The notes under the pieces: generated by a model | Databases searched by the model: none | What the model saw: the letters and a program-made list of their open reading frames with translations, nothing else | What the model was told of the DNA's origin: nothing | Shown here: piece after piece, positions 7,808 to 16,157 of the stretch | How the letters are laid out: each line of letters starts with the position of its first letter | Position numbering within the stretch: position 1 is the first letter of the stretch | Translations under genes and position numbers: made by a program | Assembly (NCBI GenBank): GCA_017462125.1 | Contig: JAFTRQ010000122.1 | Coordinates: forward strand, 57,289-121,288 | Length of the DNA stretch: 64,000 nt | Source: Clostridia bacterium | GTDB lineage: Bacteria; Bacillota_A; Clostridia; Oscillospirales; CAG-272 | Reading direction: 5' to 3'

Positions 7808-8884
7808 TCAATTGCTGTTTTCGGCTTTCAGCTTTTCGGCAGTATCGGCCGCAATAAGAGAATCGATCATCTGACCGATATTTCCGTTAACAAAGCTGTC
7901 CAAAGAGTGCAACGTTACACCAATGCGGTGGTCTGTCACGCGGTTTTGAGGATAATTGTAGGTTCGGATCTTTTCGCTTCTGTCACCCGTACCTACCTGA
8001 CTCTTTCTGTCGGACGCCACCTTTTCGGATTGCTCACGCTGCTTGATGTCGTAAAGCTTGGCGCGAAGCATCTTCAATGCCTTGTCCTTGTTCTTGAATT
8101 GAGAACGCTCCTCTTGGCATTCGATCACGATACCCGTAGGCTTGTGCGTAAGACGAACGGCAGATTCGGTCTTGTTGATGTGCTGACCGCCCGCGCCGCT
8201 TGATTTGCATGACTCGTAAACAAGATCGGAATCCTTGATCTCAACCTCAACGTCCTCAACCTCGGGAAGTACCGCAACCGTCGCAGTTGAGGTCTGTATC
8301 CGCCCTTGGGATTCGGTTTCCGGCACTCTTTGTACTCGGTGCACTCCCGATTCGAACTTGAATCGGGAGTATGCACCGTCGCCTTCAACGGTAAAGGAGA
8401 TCTCCTTAAAGCCACCAAGCTCGGTCTCATTTGCATTAGCGATCGAGACCTTAAAGCCCACGTTGGCGGCATACATGGAATACATACGGTAAAGAACCGC
8501 CGCAAAGAGCGCCGCTTCCTCTCCGCCGGCTCCCGCACGGATTTCGACGATGATATTTTTATCATCGTTGGGATCGCGGGGAAGCAAAAGGATCGTCAAT
8601 TCCTCCGAAACAGTGTCAAGTCGCGACTTTGCCTCCTTCAGCTCCTCTTGAGCCAAGGCTCGCATCTCGTCGTCGTCCGCCTCCTCGATAATCAGCAGGG
8701 CATCCTCAATATCCTTTTCGGTACGCTTGAATTCGCGATACTTTTCGACAACCGGAGTAAGCGCGTGGTATTCCTTGATAGCCTTGGCATAAGCCGCGGC
8801 ATCGGTAATCAAAGCCGTATTGTTGGCAAGCTCATATTCAAGTCTTGCGTACTTCTCGGCGGTTGATACAAGCTTTTCAAACAT
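7808..8884 (-). CDS. prfA: Peptide chain release factor 1
   Basis: Ends translation at UAA and UAG codons. The 358-residue length is normal. Visible are the GGQ motif that triggers peptidyl-tRNA hydrolysis (SSGAGGQHINKTESAV, about residue 230) and the codon-reading PxT motif as PET (RVPETESQGRIQTS, about residue 185). This identifies RF1 rather than RF2, which has SPF. The ATG is 3 bases after the stop of the aminopeptidase gene and has no strong ribosome site, so translation is probably coupled. prmC, which methylates the GGQ Gln and often neighbours prfA, is not present here. Confidence 0.96.
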   Translation of the reverse strand: MFEKLVSTAEKYARLEYELANNTALITDAAAYAKAIKEYHALTPVVEKYREFKRTEKDIEDALLIIEEADDDEMRALAQEELKEAKSRLDTVSEELTILLLPRDPNDDKNIIVEIRAGAGGEEAALFAAVLYRMYSMYAANVGFKVSIANANETELGGFKEISFTVEGDGAYSRFKFESGVHRVQRVPETESQGRIQTSTATVAVLPEVEDVEVEIKDSDLVYESCKSSGAGGQHINKTESAVRLTHKPTGIVIECQEERSQFKNKDKALKMLRAKLYDIKQREQSEKVASDRKSQVGTGDRSEKIRTYNYPQNRVTDHRIGVTLHSLDSFVNGNIGQMIDSLIAADTAEKLKAENSN

Positions 8885-8887
8885 AAA

Positions 8888-10261
8888 TCAAGCCATATTG
8901 AAGGCAAGGAATGCCTTGTGAGCAGAATAAACGTCAGCCTTGGAAACAACCTCGTAGGGAGCGTGCATACTGATTACGGGCACACCGAGGTCAACAGTCT
9001 CAATATTGTGCTTTGCAACGAACTTTGCAACGGTTCCGCCGCCGCCCTGGTCGGTCTTACCGAGCTCGGCGGTCTGCCAGATCACACCGTATTCCTCAAA
9101 GATCTTTCTGATCCAAGCAACGTATTCAGCGGGAGCGTCGTTTGTGCCGCCCTTTCCGCCGCTTCCTGTGTACTTGGACATGGTGATACCGCAGTTGATC
9201 TTTGCGGCATTTCTGGACTCATAAACCTCTGCAAAGTTGGGATCGAAGCAAGCGTTTACGTCTGCAGAGAGGCACTTGGAGTTCGCCTTTACAGCATAGA
9301 GGTTACCGCCGAGCGCTGTGGTGATCGCACCCATCAGATCGGTAAAGAGTGCACACTGCATACCGGTGTTACCCTCGCTTCCGATCTCCTCCTTGTCAGC
9401 GAGAACCACCATAAGGGTGTGCTCACTTGCATCGGACTCGAAGAGAGCGGTCAGGGAAGGATATGCGCAAACGTTATCGTCGTGACCGTACGCGGAAATG
9501 AGGGAACGGTCAAAGCCTACGTCGCGAGCCTTGCCTGCGGGAACAACGAAAATGTCGGCAGACATAAAGTCTTCCTCAACGATACCGTACTTTTCATTGA
9601 GGATCGTAAGAATGTTCATCTTGATCTTGTTTCCGTCTTCCGTATCCTTCAGAGGTCTGGAGCCGAGAAGAATGTTCAGGCTTTCCGCAGGGATCGCCTG
9701 ACCGAGAGGTCTCGCGCTCTGATCCTTTGCAAGGTGGGGAAGAAGATCGTTAATGTAGAATACGGGCTCGCCGTCCTCATCACCGATACGGATGTCAACG
9801 AGAGAGCCGTCCTTCTTCGCAACGGTACCGTGAAGCGCCAAGGGCATTGCTACCCACTGATACTTACGAACACCGCCGTAGTAATGTGTCTTTGCAAAGC
9901 AGAAGCCGCCATCCTCATAAATAGGATGCTGCTTGAAGTCAAGTCTGGGGCTGTCGATGTGAGATGCGATGATTCTCATACCGTTGTTGATATCCTCGCT
10001 ACCAACACGGAACAAATAGAGGTTTCTCGCACGGTTGTTATAGTAATACTTATCACCGGGCTTGATCTCCATACCGAAGGAATAGGGCTTGTAGCCGTGT
10101 GCCTCGGCCATCGCAATAGACTCCTTTACCGTCTCGCGCTCGGTCTTGGAGGCATCCATATACTTAACGTAGCCCTCGCAATAGTCGTAAACGGCCTTGA
10201 TATCCGCCTCGCTTGCATCATCGTAGAAGTTTGCCTTTTTGTAGGTCAATTCATTGCTCAT
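8888..10261 (-). CDS. M18 family metallo-aminopeptidase
   Basis: A cytoplasmic dizinc aminopeptidase that removes N-terminal residues from peptides. The 457 residues contain the M18 metal ligands in order: ASHIDSPRLD (His), GHDDNVCAY (Asp), DKEEIGSEGN (Glu pair), SADVNACFDP (Asp) and SMHAPYEV (His). The ATG at 10261 is chosen over the longer frame to 10324 because GAAAGG (about 10271-10276) lies 9 bases upstream and the sequence MSNELTYKK begins a typical family N-terminus. It lies 59 bases from the transglycosylase gene and 3 bases before prfA. Confidence 0.92.
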   Translation of the reverse strand: MSNELTYKKANFYDDASEADIKAVYDYCEGYVKYMDASKTERETVKESIAMAEAHGYKPYSFGMEIKPGDKYYYNNRARNLYLFRVGSEDINNGMRIIASHIDSPRLDFKQHPIYEDGGFCFAKTHYYGGVRKYQWVAMPLALHGTVAKKDGSLVDIRIGDEDGEPVFYINDLLPHLAKDQSARPLGQAIPAESLNILLGSRPLKDTEDGNKIKMNILTILNEKYGIVEEDFMSADIFVVPAGKARDVGFDRSLISAYGHDDNVCAYPSLTALFESDASEHTLMVVLADKEEIGSEGNTGMQCALFTDLMGAITTALGGNLYAVKANSKCLSADVNACFDPNFAEVYESRNAAKINCGITMSKYTGSGGKGGTNDAPAEYVAWIRKIFEEYGVIWQTAELGKTDQGGGGTVAKFVAKHNIETVDLGVPVISMHAPYEVVSKADVYSAHKAFLAFNMA

Positions 10262-10320
10262 TTTTGTGTTCCTTTCTTCATCACAGCCAAAGCTGTATGT
10301 ATTTATATGAAAAATATATT

Positions 10321-10920
10321 TCATTCGCCTTCATAAAGCTTCTCATACATTTTGAGCGCTTTGTTTACTTTTTTCACGTAATTGGCAGTCTCCTTGTAGG
10401 GGATCTTATAAAGGACTCCTGATTCGGCATTCCCAAAATCGGGATCGGCAAGCCAACTGTCAACGTTGCCCAAGCCCCCATTGTATGCCGCAAGAGCCGT
10501 GTCCCAATTTCCGTAGCGTGCATAGAGATACGAAAGATAATAGGTTCCGTAGCGGATATTCGTTTCGGGATCGTAACGCATCCCGATGTCAAAGCCGTCC
10601 TTCAGCCGTTGATTTGTGATCTCATCAAAGGTCGTGGGCATCAGCTGCATCAGCCCGACAGCGCCCGCTCCCGATTCAGCGGATGAATCAAAGTCGCTTT
10701 CCGTCTTGATCACCGCCCATATAAGATCTTCGGGAACTCCGTACTCAGCCGAATATTTGCTTACGTGCTTTGCATACTCATCAGGCTTTGGATATATAGA
10801 ATATTCAATTTTTGTCAAAATAAAATCGAAAGCAAATCCGAACACTATGGAAATAACAAGAATTATCAGCACAGCCGTGCCCAATCCGCTTCCGTTTCTG
10901 CTTTTTCGGATATTTCTCAC
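10321..10920 (-). CDS. Membrane-anchored lytic transglycosylase (SLT domain)
   Basis: Cleaves the MurNAc-GlcNAc bond of peptidoglycan outside the membrane. There is one N-terminal span (about residues 12-35), then an SLT domain with the catalytic Glu in VIKTESDFD, the GAVGLMQLMP motif and the AYNGG motif near residue 150. The total of 199 residues fits short Slt-like enzymes. I prefer the GTG at 10920, because it overlaps the coaE stop as GTGA and has GAGGG 9 bases upstream. An in-frame ATG at 10938 would overlap coaE by 22 bases and lacks a clear ribosome site. The overlap suggests translational coupling. Confidence 0.85.
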   Translation of the reverse strand: MRNIRKSRNGSGLGTAVLIILVISIVFGFAFDFILTKIEYSIYPKPDEYAKHVSKYSAEYGVPEDLIWAVIKTESDFDSSAESGAGAVGLMQLMPTTFDEITNQRLKDGFDIGMRYDPETNIRYGTYYLSYLYARYGNWDTALAAYNGGLGNVDSWLADPDFGNAESGVLYKIPYKETANYVKKVNKALKMYEKLYEGE

Positions 10921-11525
10921 TTTATCAAGCCCTCGCATTTTATAAACTGATCTACCAATATGCCTAATTCCTTAAGACAGAGATCGTTTGACAACAGGCA
11001 ATCGCAATTTTCCTTGTAAAAGCTGTCGGGCTTTTGGGAATTGATACGCAAAAGAGCTGCTTCTTTATCTATTCCGTCGCGCCTGGATATCCTCTCTGCG
11101 CGAAGCTCCTTGTCTGCAACCACCGCAATAACACGGTCGCACATCTCATTGATACCGGCTTCAATAAGCAGGGGAGCGTCAATAACACAAACCTCAACCC
11201 CATCACACGAATACTTGCTCAAAAGTCTGTTTATCTCGGATATAACGAATTTGTGCGTTATCTTGTTTAAATGCAATAGCTTATCCTTGTTTTCTTCACC
11301 GAAAACAAAACGCGAAAGCGCTCTGCGGTCAATACCGCCGCACTCGTTTAAGATCTCTTTTCCAAAATACTCTGTAAGCTCATTTACACAATCGGAGGGT
11401 GCAGATATAATACCGTGATAAACTTTATCGGCATCGATTATCTGAAAGCCGTATTTGGAACTCAAATATTCCGAAACCGCACCTTTACCCGCGCCGCTTG
11501 GACCCGTAACACCGATAATTATCAT
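10917..11525 (-). CDS. coaE: Dephospho-CoA kinase
   Basis: Last step of coenzyme A synthesis: phosphorylates the 3'-OH of the ribose of dephospho-CoA. The 202 residues carry the P-loop TGPSGAGKGAVS (the usual GxxGxGKS/T with Gly after Lys), DADKVYH, and DAPLLIEAG, with the lid region near residues 135-160. ATG 11525 is chosen because AAGGAGG (11534-11540) lies 8 bases upstream; the frame continues to 11702 without support. It overlaps the transglycosylase gene by 4 bases and follows the oxidoreductase gene by 34 bases. Confidence 0.93.
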   Translation of the reverse strand: MIIIGVTGPSGAGKGAVSEYLSSKYGFQIIDADKVYHGIISAPSDCVNELTEYFGKEILNECGGIDRRALSRFVFGEENKDKLLHLNKITHKFVISEINRLLSKYSCDGVEVCVIDAPLLIEAGINEMCDRVIAVVADKELRAERISRRDGIDKEAALLRINSQKPDSFYKENCDCLLSNDLCLKELGILVDQFIKCEGLIK

Positions 11526-11559
11526 GCAACCTGCCTCCTTTCGTGTTTTTCCTCGTAAT

Positions 11560-12717
11560 TTATAATATCTTGATCGCCTTACCCTCAAGATGTGATCTGT
11601 GGGCGGCCTCAAGAATGATCTGTGCTTTTGCTCCGTCCTCAAAGGAAGGCGATACCTCCCGTCCTTCGCATACCGCAGATAAATAAGCATACATCGAGCC
11701 AACGTGGCCTCTCAACCAACCGTTAGGTGCCTTGGGAGAGGGGAAGCCTCCGCCGGGCTTGGAATATCTACCCACACACTCGATCTTGGTAAATCCGTGC
11801 ATTCCTCCGAAATTACCGCCCTCTGCGTGACTGTCATAAAAATACAGCCAATCAAGCTCCATCAGATCAAACTTCAGCGTACCCTCGGTTCCGTATATCG
11901 CGAAGGTCAAGCCATCATTCTCACCTACGTTGATCTTGCCCGCGGTCAGCGTGCCTACCGCGCCGCAAGCCAACGTTGCCGTCATATAGACCGCCTCGTC
12001 TGCATTTGTCTGCCAAATGCTTCCGTCCGCCTTTTTATGCTCGGGAAACGCGATCTGCTCCTTTGCATATATCTCTGTAAACTCACCGCAAAGATAACGG
12101 CAGAGGTCCACAATATGAGACCCGAGATCAAAGAGTGTTCCCGCTCCGCAAATATTCTTATCCTGCTTCCATCCCGCGGTTCTTTCGGGATCGATGCAGC
12201 TGTTGTGCAGATATTTGAAATCAAAGGAAATGATACGGCCGAGTCTGCCTTCATCGATCAGCTCCTTGGCGCGCTTAACAGCGGCAAGATGCCTGTTGTT
12301 GAAAACCATTCCGCAGACCTGTCCGTTTCTTTCGAATGCATCTCTTGCAAGTGAAGCAAGCTCACTCGCCTGCTCGGCAGTCACCGCCAAGGGCTTTTCA
12401 CAAAGCACGTGCTTTCCTGCAAGAATCGCTTTTTTCGCCGTCTCGTAATGAAAAATATTCGGCGTGCTGATGTCAACGATATCAACGTCCTTGTCGTATA
12501 TTACGTCGTCCTCGCTCGCTGTGGCAGATCCCAAACGGTATTGATCAACTGCCGCCCTCGCCGTTTCAATTCGGGAGGTGCATACCGCAACGTACTCTGC
12601 GGAAAAGGGAAGTCCATTATAGAAAAAGGGAAGCGTTGACACCGAATAAGTATGCGTTTTACCCATCGCGCCAAAGCCAAGCAATCCTATCCTCAGTTCT
12701 TTTTTCATTCCTTGCAT
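11560..12717 (-). CDS. Gfo/Idh/MocA family NAD(P)-dependent oxidoreductase
   Basis: A 385-residue sugar or polyol dehydrogenase-type enzyme. An N-terminal Rossmann domain (GLLGFGAMGKTH, about residue 11) is followed by the family EKP motif in HVLCEKPLAV and a C-terminal alpha/beta substrate domain with GGNFGGMHGF and the conserved GTLFDLGSHIVDL segment carrying the catalytic His region. The substrate cannot be told from sequence. Two ATGs (12717 and 12708) are close together; the first has AGGA 6 bases upstream. It is the first gene of the minus-strand housekeeping run and is unrelated by function to coaE downstream. Confidence 0.88.
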   Translation of the reverse strand: MQGMKKELRIGLLGFGAMGKTHTYSVSTLPFFYNGLPFSAEYVAVCTSRIETARAAVDQYRLGSATASEDDVIYDKDVDIVDISTPNIFHYETAKKAILAGKHVLCEKPLAVTAEQASELASLARDAFERNGQVCGMVFNNRHLAAVKRAKELIDEGRLGRIISFDFKYLHNSCIDPERTAGWKQDKNICGAGTLFDLGSHIVDLCRYLCGEFTEIYAKEQIAFPEHKKADGSIWQTNADEAVYMTATLACGAVGTLTAGKINVGENDGLTFAIYGTEGTLKFDLMELDWLYFYDSHAEGGNFGGMHGFTKIECVGRYSKPGGGFPSPKAPNGWLRGHVGSMYAYLSAVCEGREVSPSFEDGAKAQIILEAAHRSHLEGKAIKIL

Positions 12718-12882
12718 TTCCTTTCCTATAAATAAACATACACATTATATTATAACTCATTTTGAGTAATTTTTCAAGTCCAAAATCACAATTATTATAT
12801 ATTTTTGTAAGATTTTTACACTTTGTGCAACATATATAAATTCAGCGCTTCATATTTGTTAATCATTTTTTCGCAATTGTTC

Positions 12883-12911
12883 TTGACAATCATTTGATTG
12901 TGTGTTATAAT
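12883..12911 (+). promoter_or_regulatory. Consensus sigma-A promoter
   Basis: TTGACA (12883-12888), a 17-bp spacer and TATAAT (12906-12911) lie 29 bases before the ATG at 12940. The rest of the 222-base gap (12718-12939) is AT-rich with nothing else I can support. Confidence 0.85.
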
Positions 12912-12939
12912 TAAATAAAGCTTATGCAGGAGGTGTCTT

Positions 12940-13470
12940 ATGACAGTTAAACAAGGCGTCAGACGTAAAATTTTCCAAAAAACCGTAATATTGTTTTGTA
13001 TTGCCGCTGTATTGGGCGTTTTATGCTATTTGGCAAGCGCTCACAACAATATGCCTGACTACAATAATATGCATATGATCTATACCTTGGCCTCGGTTGG
13101 CTTATCAATCGCAATTCTGATTTATATCGCCTTTAAAATGCGATTGTTTCACCTTATTTTTGCAAAAGAATGGACGGGAACGATCATTGCGGTCAGGAGA
13201 GATATAATACATTCTTACCGCGCTTATATGGGCATGGACGAAGTCGTATTGCGCATACAGCTTGACAATAGCAAAAAGAAGGTCAAGCTGAGACTTCCCG
13301 GAAACAAGGTGGGCAACAACGTCTACTTTGTAGGAGACCGGGTTCACAGATTAAAGGGAACCCGCTATCCTATCAACCTGACTCGCGAGGCTCAGCAACA
13401 CATTTGCCCCATCTGCGGTCGCGACAGCTGTTACGGAGACGAATGTCCCGATTGCAACGTCCAATATTGA
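12940..13470 (+). CDS. Two-span membrane protein with C-terminal zinc ribbon
   Basis: I do not recognise a named family for this 176-residue protein. Two hydrophobic spans (about residues 12-32 and 46-66) precede a beta-rich soluble part. The last 30 residues contain two CxxC-type pairs, CPICGRDSC and DECPDCN, which read as a zinc ribbon. AGGAGG (12928-12933) lies 6 bases before the ATG. The order of domains matches the protein at 21138-21746: two spans, a W-T/S-G-x-(I/V) start to the beta part, and a terminal zinc ribbon. The two are therefore probably distant paralogues. Role unknown. Confidence 0.75.
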   Translation: MTVKQGVRRKIFQKTVILFCIAAVLGVLCYLASAHNNMPDYNNMHMIYTLASVGLSIAILIYIAFKMRLFHLIFAKEWTGTIIAVRRDIIHSYRAYMGMDEVVLRIQLDNSKKKVKLRLPGNKVGNNVYFVGDRVHRLKGTRYPINLTREAQQHICPICGRDSCYGDECPDCNVQY

Positions 13471-13475
13471 CAATC

Positions 13476-13525
13476 AGCAAAATTGCAACGCTAAATTCAA
13501 TTTATGTGTTGCAATTTTGCTTTTT
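13476..13525 (+). terminator. Rho-independent terminator
   Basis: A perfect 14-bp stem, AGCAAAATTGCAAC (13476-13489) with GTTGCAATTTTGCT (13508-13521), is followed by TTTT. Confidence 0.85.
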
Positions 13526-13537
13526 ATACTGTATAAT
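13509..13537 (+). promoter_or_regulatory. Probable sigma-A promoter for the nucleotidase-murB-whiA-dnaE run
   Basis: TTGCAA (13509-13514), a 17-bp spacer and TATAAT (13532-13537). The -35 box overlaps the 3' arm of the preceding terminator stem. Confidence 0.5.
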
Positions 13538-13569
13538 ATAATATATATTATTGATTGGCGGTAAATGGA

Positions 13570-14262
13570 ATGTCTGAATATACGAATATTTTGTTTGATG
13601 CGGATGCTACGCTGTTTGATTTCAAGCTTTCCGAGCACGATGCGGTCAAGGATTGCTTAGCGTTTGCAGGGCTCCCCAACGGAGACGACGTGATCGCGGT
13701 CTATTCCAAGATCAACGACGGATATTGGAAAATGCTCGAAAGAAAAGAGATCACCAAAAAAGAATTAATGGTTGCGCGTTGGCAATCCTTGCTCGATCAT
13801 TACAATTTTACGTTTGATGCAAATATCCTTTCCGAAATGTATCCCAAAAGGCTTGCCGAAAAATCATTTCTTATGAAGGGCGCCATCGAGATCTGCGAAA
13901 AGCTGTACGGAAAAGTCGGATTGTACATTGTCACAAACGGTTTTGCCTCTGTTCAGCACGGAAGATTCGACACTTGCCCCTTGAGAAAGTACTTTGACAA
14001 TATGTTCATTTCCGAAGAGGTAGGATGCGAAAAGCCCGACAAGCTGTATTTTGATACCGTCAGCAAAATGATCCCCGATTACGATCCCGCAAAAACGTTG
14101 ATCGTCGGCGACTCCCTGACCTCCGATATCAAGGGCGGCATCAATGCGGGTATCGACACCTGTTGGTTCAATCCGGAAGGCAAGCCCGCCCCCGAGGGTA
14201 TGAATATAACCTATATCATCAGCGATCTCGCAGAGATCGAGAATATCGTTCTTCATCACTAA
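13570..14262 (+). CDS. HAD-superfamily nucleotidase, YjjG/YfnB type
   Basis: A 230-residue HAD phosphatase close to YjjG, which dephosphorylates pyrimidine nucleoside monophosphates, including non-canonical ones. Motif I is FDADATLFDF (Asp nucleophile near residue 10), motif II is IVTNGF, and motifs III/IV are EKPDKLYFD and IVGDSLTSDIKGG. The TNGF and ISEEVG blocks are typical of the YjjG subgroup. The ATG at 13570 is chosen with GGCGG 8 bases upstream; a TTG at 13555 also opens the frame. It leads the run into murB (27-base gap). Confidence 0.88.
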   Translation: MSEYTNILFDADATLFDFKLSEHDAVKDCLAFAGLPNGDDVIAVYSKINDGYWKMLERKEITKKELMVARWQSLLDHYNFTFDANILSEMYPKRLAEKSFLMKGAIEICEKLYGKVGLYIVTNGFASVQHGRFDTCPLRKYFDNMFISEEVGCEKPDKLYFDTVSKMIPDYDPAKTLIVGDSLTSDIKGGINAGIDTCWFNPEGKPAPEGMNITYIISDLAEIENIVLHH

Positions 14263-14289
14263 TCAGCTATTTACAGAAAGGACTTGAGT

Positions 14290-15198
14290 ATGAGCCTGCA
14301 GCTTGACAGCATGATCGAAATCCGTGAAAACGAGCCTCTCTCCAAGCACTCCTCCTTTAAAATCGGCGGACCTGCAAAATATGCAATATTCCCCAAAAAC
14401 AGCGCCGAGCTGATATCCGCCGTAAAAGCAGCAAAAAGCAGCGGGGAAAAATACCGCGTTGTGGGCAACGGCAGTAACCTGCTGTTCGATGATAACGGAT
14501 TTAACGGCGTTATCATCTTTACCAAAAATATGACCGATACCGAATATATCCACAAGGGTAACAGCCAAGCAATCAAGGTCGGCTGCGGTAGGTCTCTGAC
14601 CGAGCTTTCTTCCGACGCGGGCAAGAAGCATAGCCTGACAGGTCTTGAATTTGCATACGGAATTCCCGGAACAGTAGGCGGAGCCGTCTACATGAACGCG
14701 GGAGCATACGGCGGACAAATGTCGGATATCGTAGTCGAAACCGAATACTACGATCCTTCTTCTGACCGGATCGGAGCCATGCGCGGCGACGAGCATAAAT
14801 TCGATTACCGTCATTCGGTATTCGCCGAGCATCCCGAATACATTATTCTTTCAACCACCCTCGAAATGAAGGAGGGTAACGTTGAAGACATTCTCGCCGG
14901 TATGAACCAGAATATGCGTGCCCGTAAGGAAAAGCAGCCTCTCGAATATCCAAGCGCGGGAAGCACCTTTAAGCGTCCCGGCGGAGGACTCTTTGCCGGA
15001 AAGCTGATTGAGGATGCAGGCTTGAAGGGCTATACCGTGGGCGGAGCGCAGATCTCCCAAAAGCACGCAGGCTTTACTGTGAACCTTGGCGGAGCGACCT
15101 GTGCGGACGTTCTTGCAGTGATCGAGCATACTCAAAAAACAGTGTTCGAAAAGGACGGCGTCATGCTGGAAAGCGAAATTATTTATATCCCCGAATAA
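14290..15198 (+). CDS. murB: UDP-N-acetylenolpyruvoylglucosamine reductase
   Basis: FAD enzyme that reduces UDP-GlcNAc-enolpyruvate to UDP-MurNAc with NADPH, the second committed step of peptidoglycan synthesis. The 302 residues show the FAD-binding segments VVGNGSNLL (about 59) and GLEFAYGIPGTVGGAVYMNAG (20 residues shown in part; about 120), the Tyr/Arg region FDYRHS, and the catalytic Ser region PSAGSTFKRP. It ends with a conserved Glu in LESEIIYIPE. Length and motifs fit the type II (Gram-positive) form. The ATG at 14290 has AAAGGA 7 bases upstream. whiA follows after 20 bases. Confidence 0.95.
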   Translation: MSLQLDSMIEIRENEPLSKHSSFKIGGPAKYAIFPKNSAELISAVKAAKSSGEKYRVVGNGSNLLFDDNGFNGVIIFTKNMTDTEYIHKGNSQAIKVGCGRSLTELSSDAGKKHSLTGLEFAYGIPGTVGGAVYMNAGAYGGQMSDIVVETEYYDPSSDRIGAMRGDEHKFDYRHSVFAEHPEYIILSTTLEMKEGNVEDILAGMNQNMRARKEKQPLEYPSAGSTFKRPGGGLFAGKLIEDAGLKGYTVGGAQISQKHAGFTVNLGGATCADVLAVIEHTQKTVFEKDGVMLESEIIYIPE

Positions 15199-15218
15199 AG
15201 AACCGAAAGGGCTTGAAA

Positions 15219-16130
15219 ATGTCATTTTCATCACAAGTCAAGGACGAGTTGAACTCGATTCAAATCAAAAATAACTGCTGTAAAAAAGCGTATATACTCG
15301 GAGTCGTGCTGTCGGCAGAGGTCTCTGACGGCAACGTGCTCACTCTGTCAATTGCGGATCGGAATACGGCCGAGCATTTTTGCCAGCTTTTAAAAACCAT
15401 CTATAAAGTAGAGCCCGAGCTCGAGCAGATCAAGCGGGGATGCTACAGCGCCACAAAGCTTCGCTTCAAATCTGCCAAGCTGTCTGAATTTTTATCGTTT
15501 GCAGACGGTTATTCCGACAGCGATGAGGATGTTGAGGCTCTGAATAATTACTTTAAATGCGATTGCTGTAAGCAGGTCTTCCTTCGCGCACTTTTCTGCG
15601 CAAAGGGAAGCGTCAGCGATCCGCAAAAATCCTATACCTTGGAAATACAAACTCCCAAGGACACAAGAGCGATGCTGATCCACACGATCCTTGAGGAAAT
15701 AGGCCCCGAGGCACCGGGCATCACTCCGAGAAAGGATATTTTCGGAATCTTCTACCGCAATGAATCCGCCATCGAGGACCTGCTCACCGTATGCGGTGCC
15801 GGCAAAACGATTTTTACGTTTTTTGACGTCCATATCGAAAAGGATCTGCGCAATATGGAAAACCGCGCAACCAATTGCGTAACGAGAAACATCGCGCGAT
15901 CCGTCAACGCCGCAGGTATGCAGATCCAAGCCATAGAAGCGATCCTTGCCAACGGAATGATGGATGAATTATCCGATGACGTGAAAACGACCGCATATCT
16001 TCGCCTTGAAAATCCCGATATGAGCCTTGGTGAGCTTGCAGGGATCCACACCCCGCCGATTTCAAAATCGGGTCTCAACCACAGACTTTCAAAAATTTTG
16101 GAAATGGCGAAAAAGCGAAAGCTGATATAA
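15219..16130 (+). CDS. whiA: DNA-binding protein WhiA (sporulation/cell-division regulator)
   Basis: Has an N-terminal LAGLIDADG-like fold (about residues 5-190) without endonuclease residues and a C-terminal helix-turn-helix domain (about 215-300, ending LSKILEMAKKRK). WhiA controls division and sporulation genes in actinobacteria and affects division in Bacillota. Seen motifs are CCKKAYILG near residue 20, FLRALFCAKGSVSDP near 125 and ANCVTRNIARSVNAA-type HTH entry (here RATNCVTRNIARSVNAA). The ATG at 15219 has GAAAGG 8 bases upstream; the TTG at 15213 is less likely. In many Clostridia rapZ and yvcK lie between murB and whiA; both are missing here. Confidence 0.94.
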   Translation: MSFSSQVKDELNSIQIKNNCCKKAYILGVVLSAEVSDGNVLTLSIADRNTAEHFCQLLKTIYKVEPELEQIKRGCYSATKLRFKSAKLSEFLSFADGYSDSDEDVEALNNYFKCDCCKQVFLRALFCAKGSVSDPQKSYTLEIQTPKDTRAMLIHTILEEIGPEAPGITPRKDIFGIFYRNESAIEDLLTVCGAGKTIFTFFDVHIEKDLRNMENRATNCVTRNIARSVNAAGMQIQAIEAILANGMMDELSDDVKTTAYLRLENPDMSLGELAGIHTPPISKSGLNHRLSKILEMAKKRKLI

Positions 16131-16157
16131 ACAAATTTACAGAAAGGCACAGCGCAA

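Noticed and set aside
8918..10336. A 472-codon open frame on the plus strand opposite the M18 aminopeptidase gene.
   Set aside because: It is the complementary shadow of a well-conserved gene with all metal ligands. The plus-strand translation shows no family features and no ribosome site.
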